The notes beneath the pieces are model-generated. The model was not told the DNA's origin and ran no database searches. It saw nothing but the letters and a program-made list of their open reading frames with translations. A stretch of 38,083 nt of DNA from Methanobacteriota archaeon (GTDB lineage Archaea > Thermoplasmatota > Poseidoniia > Poseidoniales > Thalassarchaeaceae): positions 59,699 to 97,781 of the forward strand of contig PBGH01000018.1 of the NCBI GenBank assembly GCA_002720055.1. The letters are read 5' to 3'. Shown one piece after another: positions 7,933-14,846 of the stretch; the stretch's first letter is position 1; each line of letters opens with the position of its first letter. A program made the position numbers and the translations under genes.

Positions 7933-9318
7933 TCAAATCAGCTTTTCTATATCTGCCAAGTGGCCAATCCTAAACTTAACATCAGAGATTATGGATTCCA
8001 GAGAAACCTGGTCTTTTCCTTCAGCTCTCATTACTAATATTGGTTCTGTATTACTCGGTCTACATAGAAACCATCCACCTTGATATCGTACTCTGATTCC
8101 GTCAACATCAGAATAATCCATATCAGAAAAGGCACTAATCACAGCAGACATCACTTCTTCTCTTTCCCCAACTAAGGGGATCTTTCCTTCATTAGTAGAA
8201 GGATATTCAGGCATAAAACTGAACCTATCCGAGAAATTTGGTCCTCCTTGCTCTGGGGATGGATCATTTCCCACGATTTTCATCAGTCTTGCAGCATTGT
8301 ATATTGCATCATCGAATCCATCCCAGTCATCATTCATGAAGAAGTGTCCCGACATCTCCCCTGCCATGGGGGATTCAGGGGAATTTCGTAATTCTAGTTT
8401 CATGAATGTGTGCCCAGTTCTAACCATCCTAGGGACTCCTCCGAAATCGGTTATAGCATCCTCCAGAGCCATGCTACACTTGACATCATAGAAAATCGTC
8501 CTTCTCTCTTCTGAGGCGTCCTTCGGAAGATTTTCCAGAACATCTTTGACAAAAATCCCCATTAATCTATCTGGATGAATAAAATCTCCTTTTTCATCAA
8601 CGACCCCTAATCTATCTCCATCGCCATCCATTCCAATTCCGAATTCTGCTCCGTGTTCGACAACTGCTTTGCCCAGATCAACCATATTCTTCGGTCTTGT
8701 AGGATCTGGAGGATGATTTGGGAATGAATTGTCCCAATCGCAGTATAACGGAATCACATCTATTCCTAATTCTTCAAGAGTCTTAACCGCTAGAGGCCCG
8801 GGAACTGCATTTCCACAGTCCAGAACAATCCTAATATCCCTATCAGGTTTACCGACAGTGTTCAATATGGAATTTACATACTCGTTTTCATAATCGTTTC
8901 TTGTTTCATAGCTCCCTTCACCTTCTCTGAAGTTTCCTGATTCAAACGTTCTCCGAATATCTTGTAGATCCTCACCTCCTAGAGGTAGCTTACCCCTACA
9001 TATTTTGAAACCATTATATTCAGGTGGATTATGACTTGCTGTAATTGCTACAGCTACATCGACTGGTAGGTCTACTGTAGATCTATACAGAACACCTGTA
9101 GAAGAAATACCCAGATCTATAACATTTGCTCCAGCAGAAATTAATCCCTTCACAAAGGCTTCATGATAACTAGGACTAGAGTCTCTGATGTCTCTCACTA
9201 CGGATACACATTCTGCCTCAAGATGCGTAGCAATCGCCTTTCCCAGCCTCTTACTGAAATCTTCGTTTAACTCATCGCCTGCGATTCCTCGAATATCATA
9301 AGCTTTGAACACACTCAT
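7933..9318 (-). CDS. Phosphomannomutase/phosphoglucomutase (alpha-D-phosphohexomutase)
   Basis: These enzymes move phosphate between O-6 and O-1 of hexoses, feeding GDP-mannose or UDP-glucose for glycans. The 461-residue product has all four signatures: catalytic serine S95 in TASHNP, metal loop DGDGDR (231-236), sugar loop GEMSGH (320-325) and phosphate loop RPSNTEP (420-426). The start at 9318 gives MSVFKAYDIRGIAG, the normal first strand; the same frame is open back to 9468, but that would overlap ridA by about 80 bases and add unrelated residues. With the UppS gene upstream on the same strand it fits surface glycosylation. Substrate (mannose, glucose or glucosamine) cannot be told. Confidence 0.94.
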   Translation of the reverse strand: MSVFKAYDIRGIAGDELNEDFSKRLGKAIATHLEAECVSVVRDIRDSSPSYHEAFVKGLISAGANVIDLGISSTGVLYRSTVDLPVDVAVAITASHNPPEYNGFKICRGKLPLGGEDLQDIRRTFESGNFREGEGSYETRNDYENEYVNSILNTVGKPDRDIRIVLDCGNAVPGPLAVKTLEELGIDVIPLYCDWDNSFPNHPPDPTRPKNMVDLGKAVVEHGAEFGIGMDGDGDRLGVVDEKGDFIHPDRLMGIFVKDVLENLPKDASEERRTIFYDVKCSMALEDAITDFGGVPRMVRTGHTFMKLELRNSPESPMAGEMSGHFFMNDDWDGFDDAIYNAARLMKIVGNDPSPEQGGPNFSDRFSFMPEYPSTNEGKIPLVGEREEVMSAVISAFSDMDYSDVDGIRVRYQGGWFLCRPSNTEPILVMRAEGKDQVSLESIISDVKFRIGHLADIEKLI

Positions 9319-9385
9319 ACTGATTACCACACATAATTCGCTAATCATATTTGGCAATTCGTCAATATCATTTTGTTCGAGAAAA

Positions 9386-9802
9386 CTATACCAGTGCCTC
9401 TTCCAATTCTGGAGGTAAATCAGTTCTATAGTCCCCTGAATTTCTGAATGCTTCGCAGATAATCTCAATCAGTGCGTCAAGTGGTAGTTTACAGACTTGA
9501 TAGGCTGCCCTTGCAGGAGGTATTGAGTCCCCAAGCCAATCTCCATAGATCTGATTGACAGTTGCGTAGTCGTTAATATCAGTCAATAGAATTGTCACCT
9601 TAACCAAATCTTCTTTGGAACTATTTGAAGCTGCCAACAAATCGTCAATCTTTGCTAATGTTCCAATAGTCTGCGATTCAATATCGTCTCCGGATTCAAC
9701 GTCAACTTGTCCAGAAAGCCAAATATGATCTTCTACAGTTATTCCGGGGCTGTAGGGACCGAATTTTACATCTCCTGTATCAATTTTTAATTTTCTACTC
9801 AT
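9386..9802 (-). CDS. RidA/YjgF/YER057c family imine deaminase
   Basis: RidA-type trimers hydrolyse reactive enamine/imine intermediates from pyridoxal enzymes, though many relatives have other roles. Visible features are GPYSPGI after the first strand, IWLSGQVDVESGD, QTIGTLAKIDDLLAASNSS, LVKVTILLTDINDYATVNQIY, and PPARAAYQVCKLPLDALIEI, where the arginine after PPA is the usual carboxylate-binding residue. A start at 9802 gives MSRKLKIDTGDVKFGPY, the normal N-terminus; an ATG at 9823 would add seven residues. It lies between the Nudix gene and the mutase on the same strand, probably one operon. Confidence 0.88.
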   Translation of the reverse strand: MSRKLKIDTGDVKFGPYSPGITVEDHIWLSGQVDVESGDDIESQTIGTLAKIDDLLAASNSSKEDLVKVTILLTDINDYATVNQIYGDWLGDSIPPARAAYQVCKLPLDALIEIICEAFRNSGDYRTDLPPELEEALV

Positions 9803-9831
9803 GTTTGTCCGATGAGGTAACATGTATAGGA

Positions 9832-10254
9832 TTACTTGCGAAGTTGCTCAATTATCTCGAAGTGATCCCCAGAAATATCGTCTGCGACCAATTTCTCTAT
9901 ATTGATCCATTCTGCTTCAGCTGCATCATCTCCGGCTATGGGATAAGCCTCTTCGTCTACTTGAACCAAATAAAATATGGAGACAATATGCTTTCTTGGA
10001 TCTCTTTTTGGACTCCCTCTGACGGCATAAAATTCTGGATTAGAGCCTTCAACTCCAGCCTCCTCGAAAAGCTCCCTTAGTACTGCATCTACAGGATCTT
10101 CATCATAATCAACAAAACCTCCTGGGAATGCTAATTTTCCTTGCCATGGAGGATACTTCCTCCTAATCAGTAGAACTTCAGTCATTCCTTCAATATCTCT
10201 CAATACAACTGCATCAACTGCCAATGAAGGACTTCTATACCGATTATCTTCCAT
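9832..10254 (-). CDS. Nudix hydrolase (ADP-ribose pyrophosphatase-like)
   Basis: The complete Nudix box is at residues 46-68: G-F-V-D-Y-D-E, then DPVDAVL, RE and LFEEAGV, matching GX5EX7REUXEEXGU with every catalytic glutamate. The approach RKYPPWQGKLAFPGG and the small 140-residue size resemble ADP-ribose or NTP pyrophosphatases of this kind. The exact substrate is open. The gene starts 11 bases inside the end of uppS, so translation is probably coupled, and it is followed by ridA. A housecleaning role for damaged or excess nucleotide-sugars is plausible (inference). Confidence 0.9.
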   Translation of the reverse strand: MEDNRYRSPSLAVDAVVLRDIEGMTEVLLIRRKYPPWQGKLAFPGGFVDYDEDPVDAVLRELFEEAGVEGSNPEFYAVRGSPKRDPRKHIVSIFYLVQVDEEAYPIAGDDAAEAEWINIEKLVADDISGDHFEIIEQLRK

Positions 10255-11125
10255 ACCTTCTCCTCCTCATCTGGAATGTCTCAATCGCATCATACAGATC
10301 TCCTTTGGAAAAGGAAGGCCAATGAACATCGGTGAAGTAAAGTTCTGAGTATGCGATTTGCCATAAAAGGAAATTTGATACTCGCTCCTCGCCACTTGTC
10401 CTTATCACTAGATCTGGATCTGGGATATCTGCATCGTATAGGCGCTTCGAGATTTCCTCAGTATCGATATTTTCCATAGTCAACTCACCAGATGCATAGT
10501 CAGAAGCCACCGCCTTAACAGCATCTACAATCTCTTCCCTTCCCCCATATGCAAGACAGACGGTGAAAGTGAAATTCGAGTATTTCTTAGTTTTCTGTTC
10601 TGCGTATTCTATAGCATCCCTAACCTTCTTGGGTAACTTTTCGGTTCTTCCCGCTGCCTTTACTTTTACTTGCTTTGAATGAATTCTTGGATCTTCAGAG
10701 ATCTCGTGTAATCCAGTTACGTAAAGATCGTACAGGGAATCGAGCTCTTCAGAATCTCGACTTGAGATATTTTCCGAAGAAAGGGCATACACCGTAAGAT
10801 ATGGAATCTCCAATTCCAATACCCAGTCCATCACCTCCTTCAGTTTCTCTTTTCCATGCTTGTGACCAACTTCAGTTGCCACACTCAGGTTCCACGCGAA
10901 TCTTCTATTCCCATCCATGATTATCGAGATATGTTTTGGTAGATCCCATTTCTCAAGCCTGTCCTTCTGTCTCCTGACTCGGACCCGATCTAATCGAGAA
11001 ACAAAGCTCCATGCAAATCTTGAGTTCGAAATCACTCTTGCTGGAAAATTGAAGATCCTGTATTTTAGAAGCCACTTCACAAGACCATCGATAATGCTAC
11101 CCATGCCGGTTCTGCGACCACTCAT
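10244..11125 (-). CDS. uppS: Cis-prenyltransferase (UppS, polyprenyl diphosphate synthase)
   Basis: UppS adds isopentenyl units in cis configuration to make the long polyprenyl diphosphate that becomes the lipid carrier for N-glycosylation. The 293-residue product has the substrate P-loop with the catalytic aspartate in IIMDGNRRFA (68-77), then YLTVYALSSEN, KVKAAGRTEKLP, AYGGREEIVDAV, and the IPP site RTSGEERVSNFLLWQIAYSEL with DVHWPSF. The N-terminal 60 residues are basic and longer than in bacteria, as is common in archaea. An alternative ATG lies 21 bases inside. It heads a run uppS-nudix-ridA-mutase on the minus strand. Confidence 0.94.
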   Translation of the reverse strand: MSGRRTGMGSIIDGLVKWLLKYRIFNFPARVISNSRFAWSFVSRLDRVRVRRQKDRLEKWDLPKHISIIMDGNRRFAWNLSVATEVGHKHGKEKLKEVMDWVLELEIPYLTVYALSSENISSRDSEELDSLYDLYVTGLHEISEDPRIHSKQVKVKAAGRTEKLPKKVRDAIEYAEQKTKKYSNFTFTVCLAYGGREEIVDAVKAVASDYASGELTMENIDTEEISKRLYDADIPDPDLVIRTSGEERVSNFLLWQIAYSELYFTDVHWPSFSKGDLYDAIETFQMRRRRYGR

Positions 11126-11172
11126 GATTTGAGGCGAGACCTTCCTCGGTTAATACTACTCACCAGAAATGC

Positions 11173-11718
11173 CTATTCGAAAATTACATCGGCTGAATCG
11201 CCAACCTTATCCAATAGTCCCCTTTCAGGATTCACCACTATTACCTCCACTGAATGTTTCCATACAGGCAGATCATGTTTACTGTTTCCAGCGTATGCGA
11301 AACCACTCTCGCCGAATCTAGAAATGAGTGCCTCCGCTTTTTTCTTTCCTCTTAGGTTGAATGATCCTTCGGAGGCCATCACATCAGAGAATAATCCAAT
11401 ATGTCCAGCGATCTTCTCCGCGATTAACCGATCCGAAGCAGTTGCTAGAATCAATTCTCTACCCTTAGCTCGCTCTCCAGTCAACCAGTCTAGAAAACCC
11501 TCATGATAGGTTAGCTCTGCAGGATCGAAGTCGAGTCTTTTGCCTAGCTCCTGTTTCCAAAGCGCTCTTCTACCAGTAAATTCCCAGAATAAGGTCTTTG
11601 GAATCATCCAAGGTCTTCTAAGGAAAACCCTTCTGATGCTAATCCAACTCATATCTGTCAATATCAGAGTTCCATCCATATCTACCGCAAGGGGAACTTC
11701 TGACACGTCCTCACTCAC
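11173..11718 (-). CDS. HAD superfamily phosphatase
   Basis: HAD hydrolases use an aspartate nucleophile. Here motif I is VDMDGTL (D13 nucleophile, D15 acid/base), motif II is the serine/threonine in LATASDR, a lysine-rich stretch (GKKKAE) supplies motif III, and motif IV is GNSKHDLPVWKHS. The 181-residue protein resembles the HAD domain that in some bacteria is fused to UbiA-type prenyltransferases, but no membrane domain is present. Position just upstream of uppS, 47 bases away on the same strand, suggests a prenyl-phosphate or sugar-phosphate substrate (inference). It is divergent from the membrane protein that follows. Confidence 0.85.
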   Translation of the reverse strand: MSEDVSEVPLAVDMDGTLILTDMSWISIRRVFLRRPWMIPKTLFWEFTGRRALWKQELGKRLDFDPAELTYHEGFLDWLTGERAKGRELILATASDRLIAEKIAGHIGLFSDVMASEGSFNLRGKKKAEALISRFGESGFAYAGNSKHDLPVWKHSVEVIVVNPERGLLDKVGDSADVIFE

Positions 11719-11807
11719 ACTGTTCGCCGGGGCTGCTACGATTCAAGCCTTCGCAGACCGATTCAATGAATACATGGACCCTTTCCTAGTTACGAGGGAA
11801 TGGGCCG

Positions 11808-13061
11808 GTGTGGGACAGAAGTTGGAGACCTCAGGCACTACGTAAAACAGAATCAATTGACGAATCCCCAAGAGGATTCGAAAGACTTTCATTATCCGGA
11901 TCTGGACCATTATCACCATTTTCATGCGAAATTATTGAGCCTATGAAATTGGAAGAAGTATCCGATTGGATAGATATAATTTCGGATCTGAAATCATGGG
12001 GTGAAGTGCCGGACCCGGATATATTGGAAAGTGTGACAATTTCGGAGGATATTAGGGGCCCAATTGGGATTTTAATTGGAGAGGAAGTTTGGATTGCAGA
12101 ATTCCTCCCATGGGGTGCAGATAGCTTGATGAGGAAGAGGATAGAGATGGCACAAAAATACTGCGATGTACCCTGTGGGGGGTTCTCGTGGATGGATTCC
12201 GATGTAATCCTGATCCGAAGGAAGAACCATCAAGATATAAACTTCAATGACTTACTATTCGACGCACTCACCTCAGATGACAAAGAAGGAACAATCGAAA
12301 TTTTAATCCAATCCGGAAAGAAACTTGGTTCATTCCATAGTAATATTGAGGCAGGTAGAGTCACTCCTTATGATCCAAAGAGATGGAACTCAAGAATTGC
12401 CAAAATGGAGGAGAATCTACGAGCTCGCTCTATTTGGAGGGCACCATACTCAAGATATTCGGACTGCATGCTCTCAATAGGAGACATAAGATTCAATCAC
12501 ATCTCAGAGAATTCTATCAAAATTAGCAGGCCTAGACTTTCAGATGCACTGATGCGACCTGATTGTGAGTTCCCAGCCATCAGGGATCTTGCTTCACTAG
12601 TTCACGATCTATCTAGGCTCCATTATTCCTCAAGATCAAAAATGGATATAGTAGATCTAAGGAGGACTCTAATAGAATCTTGGAGGGAATCAGCTCCTGG
12701 AAGGTGGTCTTCTGAGAGTGTATTCTATACTCATAGAGGAGGACTAGCTATTTGGGAATATGAGCAGTGCTTGATGGATGTTTTAGAAGCATCGTCCAAC
12801 CAATCCGGACCTCCTCAGCCTGCATTGGGGCTAATAGAGTACGTTCCAAGTTTTCAGAAGAAGATGTTCAACAATCGGACCATAGGAGCACTCTCGATTA
12901 TGTCAGCATTCTTTGGGTTAACCACTCTATACGCTTCATATCCACTCACTTTAGATGAAATCACAGTCCCAGGTTTTTGTATTGTAGCAAGTATGGCTCT
13001 GATGGCAGTCTACCGTAGGATGTCTCCAGCCCCTGAGGTCCCCTTCAATCGATTAGATTGA
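11808..13061 (+). CDS. Membrane-anchored unknown protein, possible degenerate kinase fold
   Basis: I do not recognise this 417-residue protein. Two hydrophobic segments near the end (TIGALSIMSAFFGLTTLYAS and ITVPGFCIVASMALMAVY) anchor it, leaving a large soluble N-terminal part, probably cytoplasmic. LIQSGKKLGSFHS, the segment SIGDIRFNHISEN and FPAIRDLASLVHDLSRLHYS recall in order the helix, catalytic loop and later helices of aminoglycoside-kinase-like proteins, but the catalytic HxD is absent, so a pseudokinase is only a guess. The start GTG (11808) is uncertain; ATG at 11943 would remove 45 residues. Its last 17 bases overlap gpmA on the other strand. Confidence 0.72.
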   Translation: MWDRSWRPQALRKTESIDESPRGFERLSLSGSGPLSPFSCEIIEPMKLEEVSDWIDIISDLKSWGEVPDPDILESVTISEDIRGPIGILIGEEVWIAEFLPWGADSLMRKRIEMAQKYCDVPCGGFSWMDSDVILIRRKNHQDINFNDLLFDALTSDDKEGTIEILIQSGKKLGSFHSNIEAGRVTPYDPKRWNSRIAKMEENLRARSIWRAPYSRYSDCMLSIGDIRFNHISENSIKISRPRLSDALMRPDCEFPAIRDLASLVHDLSRLHYSSRSKMDIVDLRRTLIESWRESAPGRWSSESVFYTHRGGLAIWEYEQCLMDVLEASSNQSGPPQPALGLIEYVPSFQKKMFNNRTIGALSIMSAFFGLTTLYASYPLTLDEITVPGFCIVASMALMAVYRRMSPAPEVPFNRLD

Positions 13062-13644
13062 TCTCTCCTCCGATATACTCGTAATATCTCGGAACTCCTG
13101 TAGGTATCTCAAATGAGACTATGTCACTGGGAGATATTCTTTCGATATGCATCACAATTGACCTAAGCGAGTTTCCATGTGCGGAGACAAGAACATTCAT
13201 GCCCGCCTTCAGATCGGGAAATATCTCCTCTCGAAAATAAGGTATTGTCCTCTTAGCAGTCATTTCAAGACTTTCTCCGTCTGGAGGAGCTACATCGAAA
13301 GATCTTCTCCATAAATGGACCTGCTCTGATCCATGCTTCTCGGCAGTCTCCGCTTTGTTGAGTCCTTGCAGAGACCCATAGTTCCTCTCATTCAATCGCC
13401 AGTCGGTTTTAATCTCGACATCAACTGATGCAGAATTTTCTAAAAGTACAATCTCAGCTGTCTTCTTGGCTCTGATTAGATCGCTTGTATGGATCACATC
13501 AATTTTCACCTCTTTCAGCTCAAGACCAGCATCTTCTGCCTCTTTAATTCCCTTATCAGATAGCTCAACGTCAGTCCATCCTGTGAATCTGTTCTCTGCA
13601 TTCCAGATGGATTGTCCATGACGGATTAGAATCAACTTTGTCAA
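13045..13644 (-). CDS. gpmA: Phosphoglycerate mutase, histidine-phosphatase (dPGM) type
   Basis: This family interconverts 3- and 2-phosphoglycerate through a phosphohistidine. The product has the catalytic LIRHGQSIWN (H9), FTGWTDVELSDKG, the conserved RLNERNYGSLQGLNKAE (acid/base glutamate), the APPDGESLEMT loop, and the second histidine in VSAHGNSLRSIV, and ends with GVPRYYEY. At 199 residues it is shorter than the 230-250 of bacterial GpmA, close to the short archaeal forms. It is 9 bases downstream of mscS on the same strand. With pgk in the window, lower glycolysis is represented. A general phosphatase is less likely, given the NERNYGSLQG motif. Confidence 0.9.
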   Translation of the reverse strand: MTKLILIRHGQSIWNAENRFTGWTDVELSDKGIKEAEDAGLELKEVKIDVIHTSDLIRAKKTAEIVLLENSASVDVEIKTDWRLNERNYGSLQGLNKAETAEKHGSEQVHLWRRSFDVAPPDGESLEMTAKRTIPYFREEIFPDLKAGMNVLVSAHGNSLRSIVMHIERISPSDIVSFEIPTGVPRYYEYIGGEINLID

Positions 13645-13653
13645 TTAAAACAC

Positions 13654-14766
13654 CTAGAGTTTCGCTCTTCTCCTCGGTTCGTGGAAACTCAGATTACACT
13701 CCAATCCCCTAGCTCTACCCATCAGAAGGATGTCCTCAGTGAATTCTCTTTGAATCTTGGCACTAGACTCGCAGTAGAAATTGCATGAAATAGTAATCTT
13801 GGGAGGAAGACTATTAGTTATTTTGACCCAAGAATCCTCGATTTTTGTCGCTCTTGGATCTCCTAGTACCTGCTCACATAGGGCCTCACAGAAATTCTTC
13901 AAGGAGGCTTCATCACTGTCTTCCTCAAATTCGAAGACAGGTCTAATTCTCCTAAATCTCCTCATAGTGAAATTCTCAACTGGCGAATTAGTAATATTAG
14001 AATTGGGCATTGTGACGATAGTATCGTTCCCAGTCCTAATCATTGTGGTTCTAAGCCCAATAGTAATCACTTCTCCCTCGACATCGTCTACAATAATCCA
14101 GTCCCCTACGTTGAATGGCTGATCTATGATTATAGAAATGGCTCCGAAGATATTAGCCACTGAATCTCTAGCCGCAAGTGCTAGAGCTAGTCCAGTAATA
14201 CCAAGTCCAGCAATTAGCCCATTGAGGTTCAAACCTATCAAACCTGCAACAACAAAGACACCTAGGACCACAACGGCTAGCCTACCAATCGCCTCTGCTA
14301 CACTAGCAAGAGATCGACGAGCAGCCAAATTCTCCCCTTCAACGACTATGAAAGCATCGAGGTAATCAACCAGCCTGTATGCTGCTACTAGCATTAGTAT
14401 GACAAAACCTGCTCTGGAGGCCTCCGCCAAATTATCCATCCACTCAAGATTCCAGATGAAATTTCCATTCGAGGCAGATACATTGTCCAATATCCAATCT
14501 AATGATTGCCACATAAACAGAAGTCCAACCATCCATCCTAACGATCTTGGAGCGAAAAGAGTCCTACCGTCAATTCTTTCAGTCTTGGAAAAAAGATCCA
14601 TTAGCCTAGGAAATAGAACTCTCCTGGAGGTTAGACCTGCTAAGACGCTGACCCCCAGTATAACTATCAGAAAGATCAGTCCATTCGTGGAGAAATCCCA
14701 TGCAAGCTCTTCTCCGGAGAGAGACTCTCCTATCTCATCTGCTACATTCATGAATAACCCAGTCAT
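13654..14766 (-). CDS. Small-conductance mechanosensitive channel (MscS family)
   Basis: MscS channels open on membrane tension to release solutes. The 370-residue product has about four to five membrane helices: FLIVILGVSVLAGL near the start, WMVGLLFMWQSLDWIL, VILMLVAAYRLVDYL, VVVLGVFVVAGLIG and the pore helix IAGLGITGLALALAARDSVANIFGA. The pore helix is followed by IDQPFNVGDWIIVDDVEGEVITIGLRTT, the conserved start of the beta domain, then NSNITNSPVENF. The C-terminal alpha/beta domain ends in a basic tail. It shares a divergent region of about 80 bases with the secreted M14 peptidase. It likely protects a marine cell from osmotic shock. Confidence 0.93.
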   Translation of the reverse strand: MTGLFMNVADEIGESLSGEELAWDFSTNGLIFLIVILGVSVLAGLTSRRVLFPRLMDLFSKTERIDGRTLFAPRSLGWMVGLLFMWQSLDWILDNVSASNGNFIWNLEWMDNLAEASRAGFVILMLVAAYRLVDYLDAFIVVEGENLAARRSLASVAEAIGRLAVVVLGVFVVAGLIGLNLNGLIAGLGITGLALALAARDSVANIFGAISIIIDQPFNVGDWIIVDDVEGEVITIGLRTTMIRTGNDTIVTMPNSNITNSPVENFTMRRFRRIRPVFEFEEDSDEASLKNFCEALCEQVLGDPRATKIEDSWVKITNSLPPKITISCNFYCESSAKIQREFTEDILLMGRARGLECNLSFHEPRRRAKL

Positions 14767-14786
14767 ATCGTGCTGAAAAAGTAACC

Positions 14787-14801
14787 CGGTCTTGTAGACC
14801 G
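14787..14801. promoter_or_regulatory. Perfect inverted repeat between mscS and the M14 peptidase
   Basis: CGGTCT-TGT-AGACCG is a perfect 6-bp inverted repeat with a 3-base spacer, about in the middle of the divergent region. Size and symmetry fit an operator for a dimeric regulator of either gene, or a small hairpin in a long transcript. Confidence 0.4.
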
Positions 14802-14812
14802 TTCTCCGTGCG

Positions 14813-14824
14813 TTTCAATACATA
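14813..14824 (+). promoter_or_regulatory. Possible TATA box for the M14 peptidase gene
   Basis: TTTCAATACATA is centred about 28 bases before the ATG at 14847. That is the spacing expected of an archaeal TATA box for a leaderless or nearly leaderless mRNA. No clear BRE is seen. Confidence 0.35.
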
Positions 14825-14846
14825 GGGTTCATTCGGTAATTGTACC

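Noticed and set aside
9319..9468. Longer start of the phosphohexomutase gene
   Set aside because: The frame is open to 9468, but the family starts at MSVFKAYDIRG (9318) and the extension would overlap ridA.
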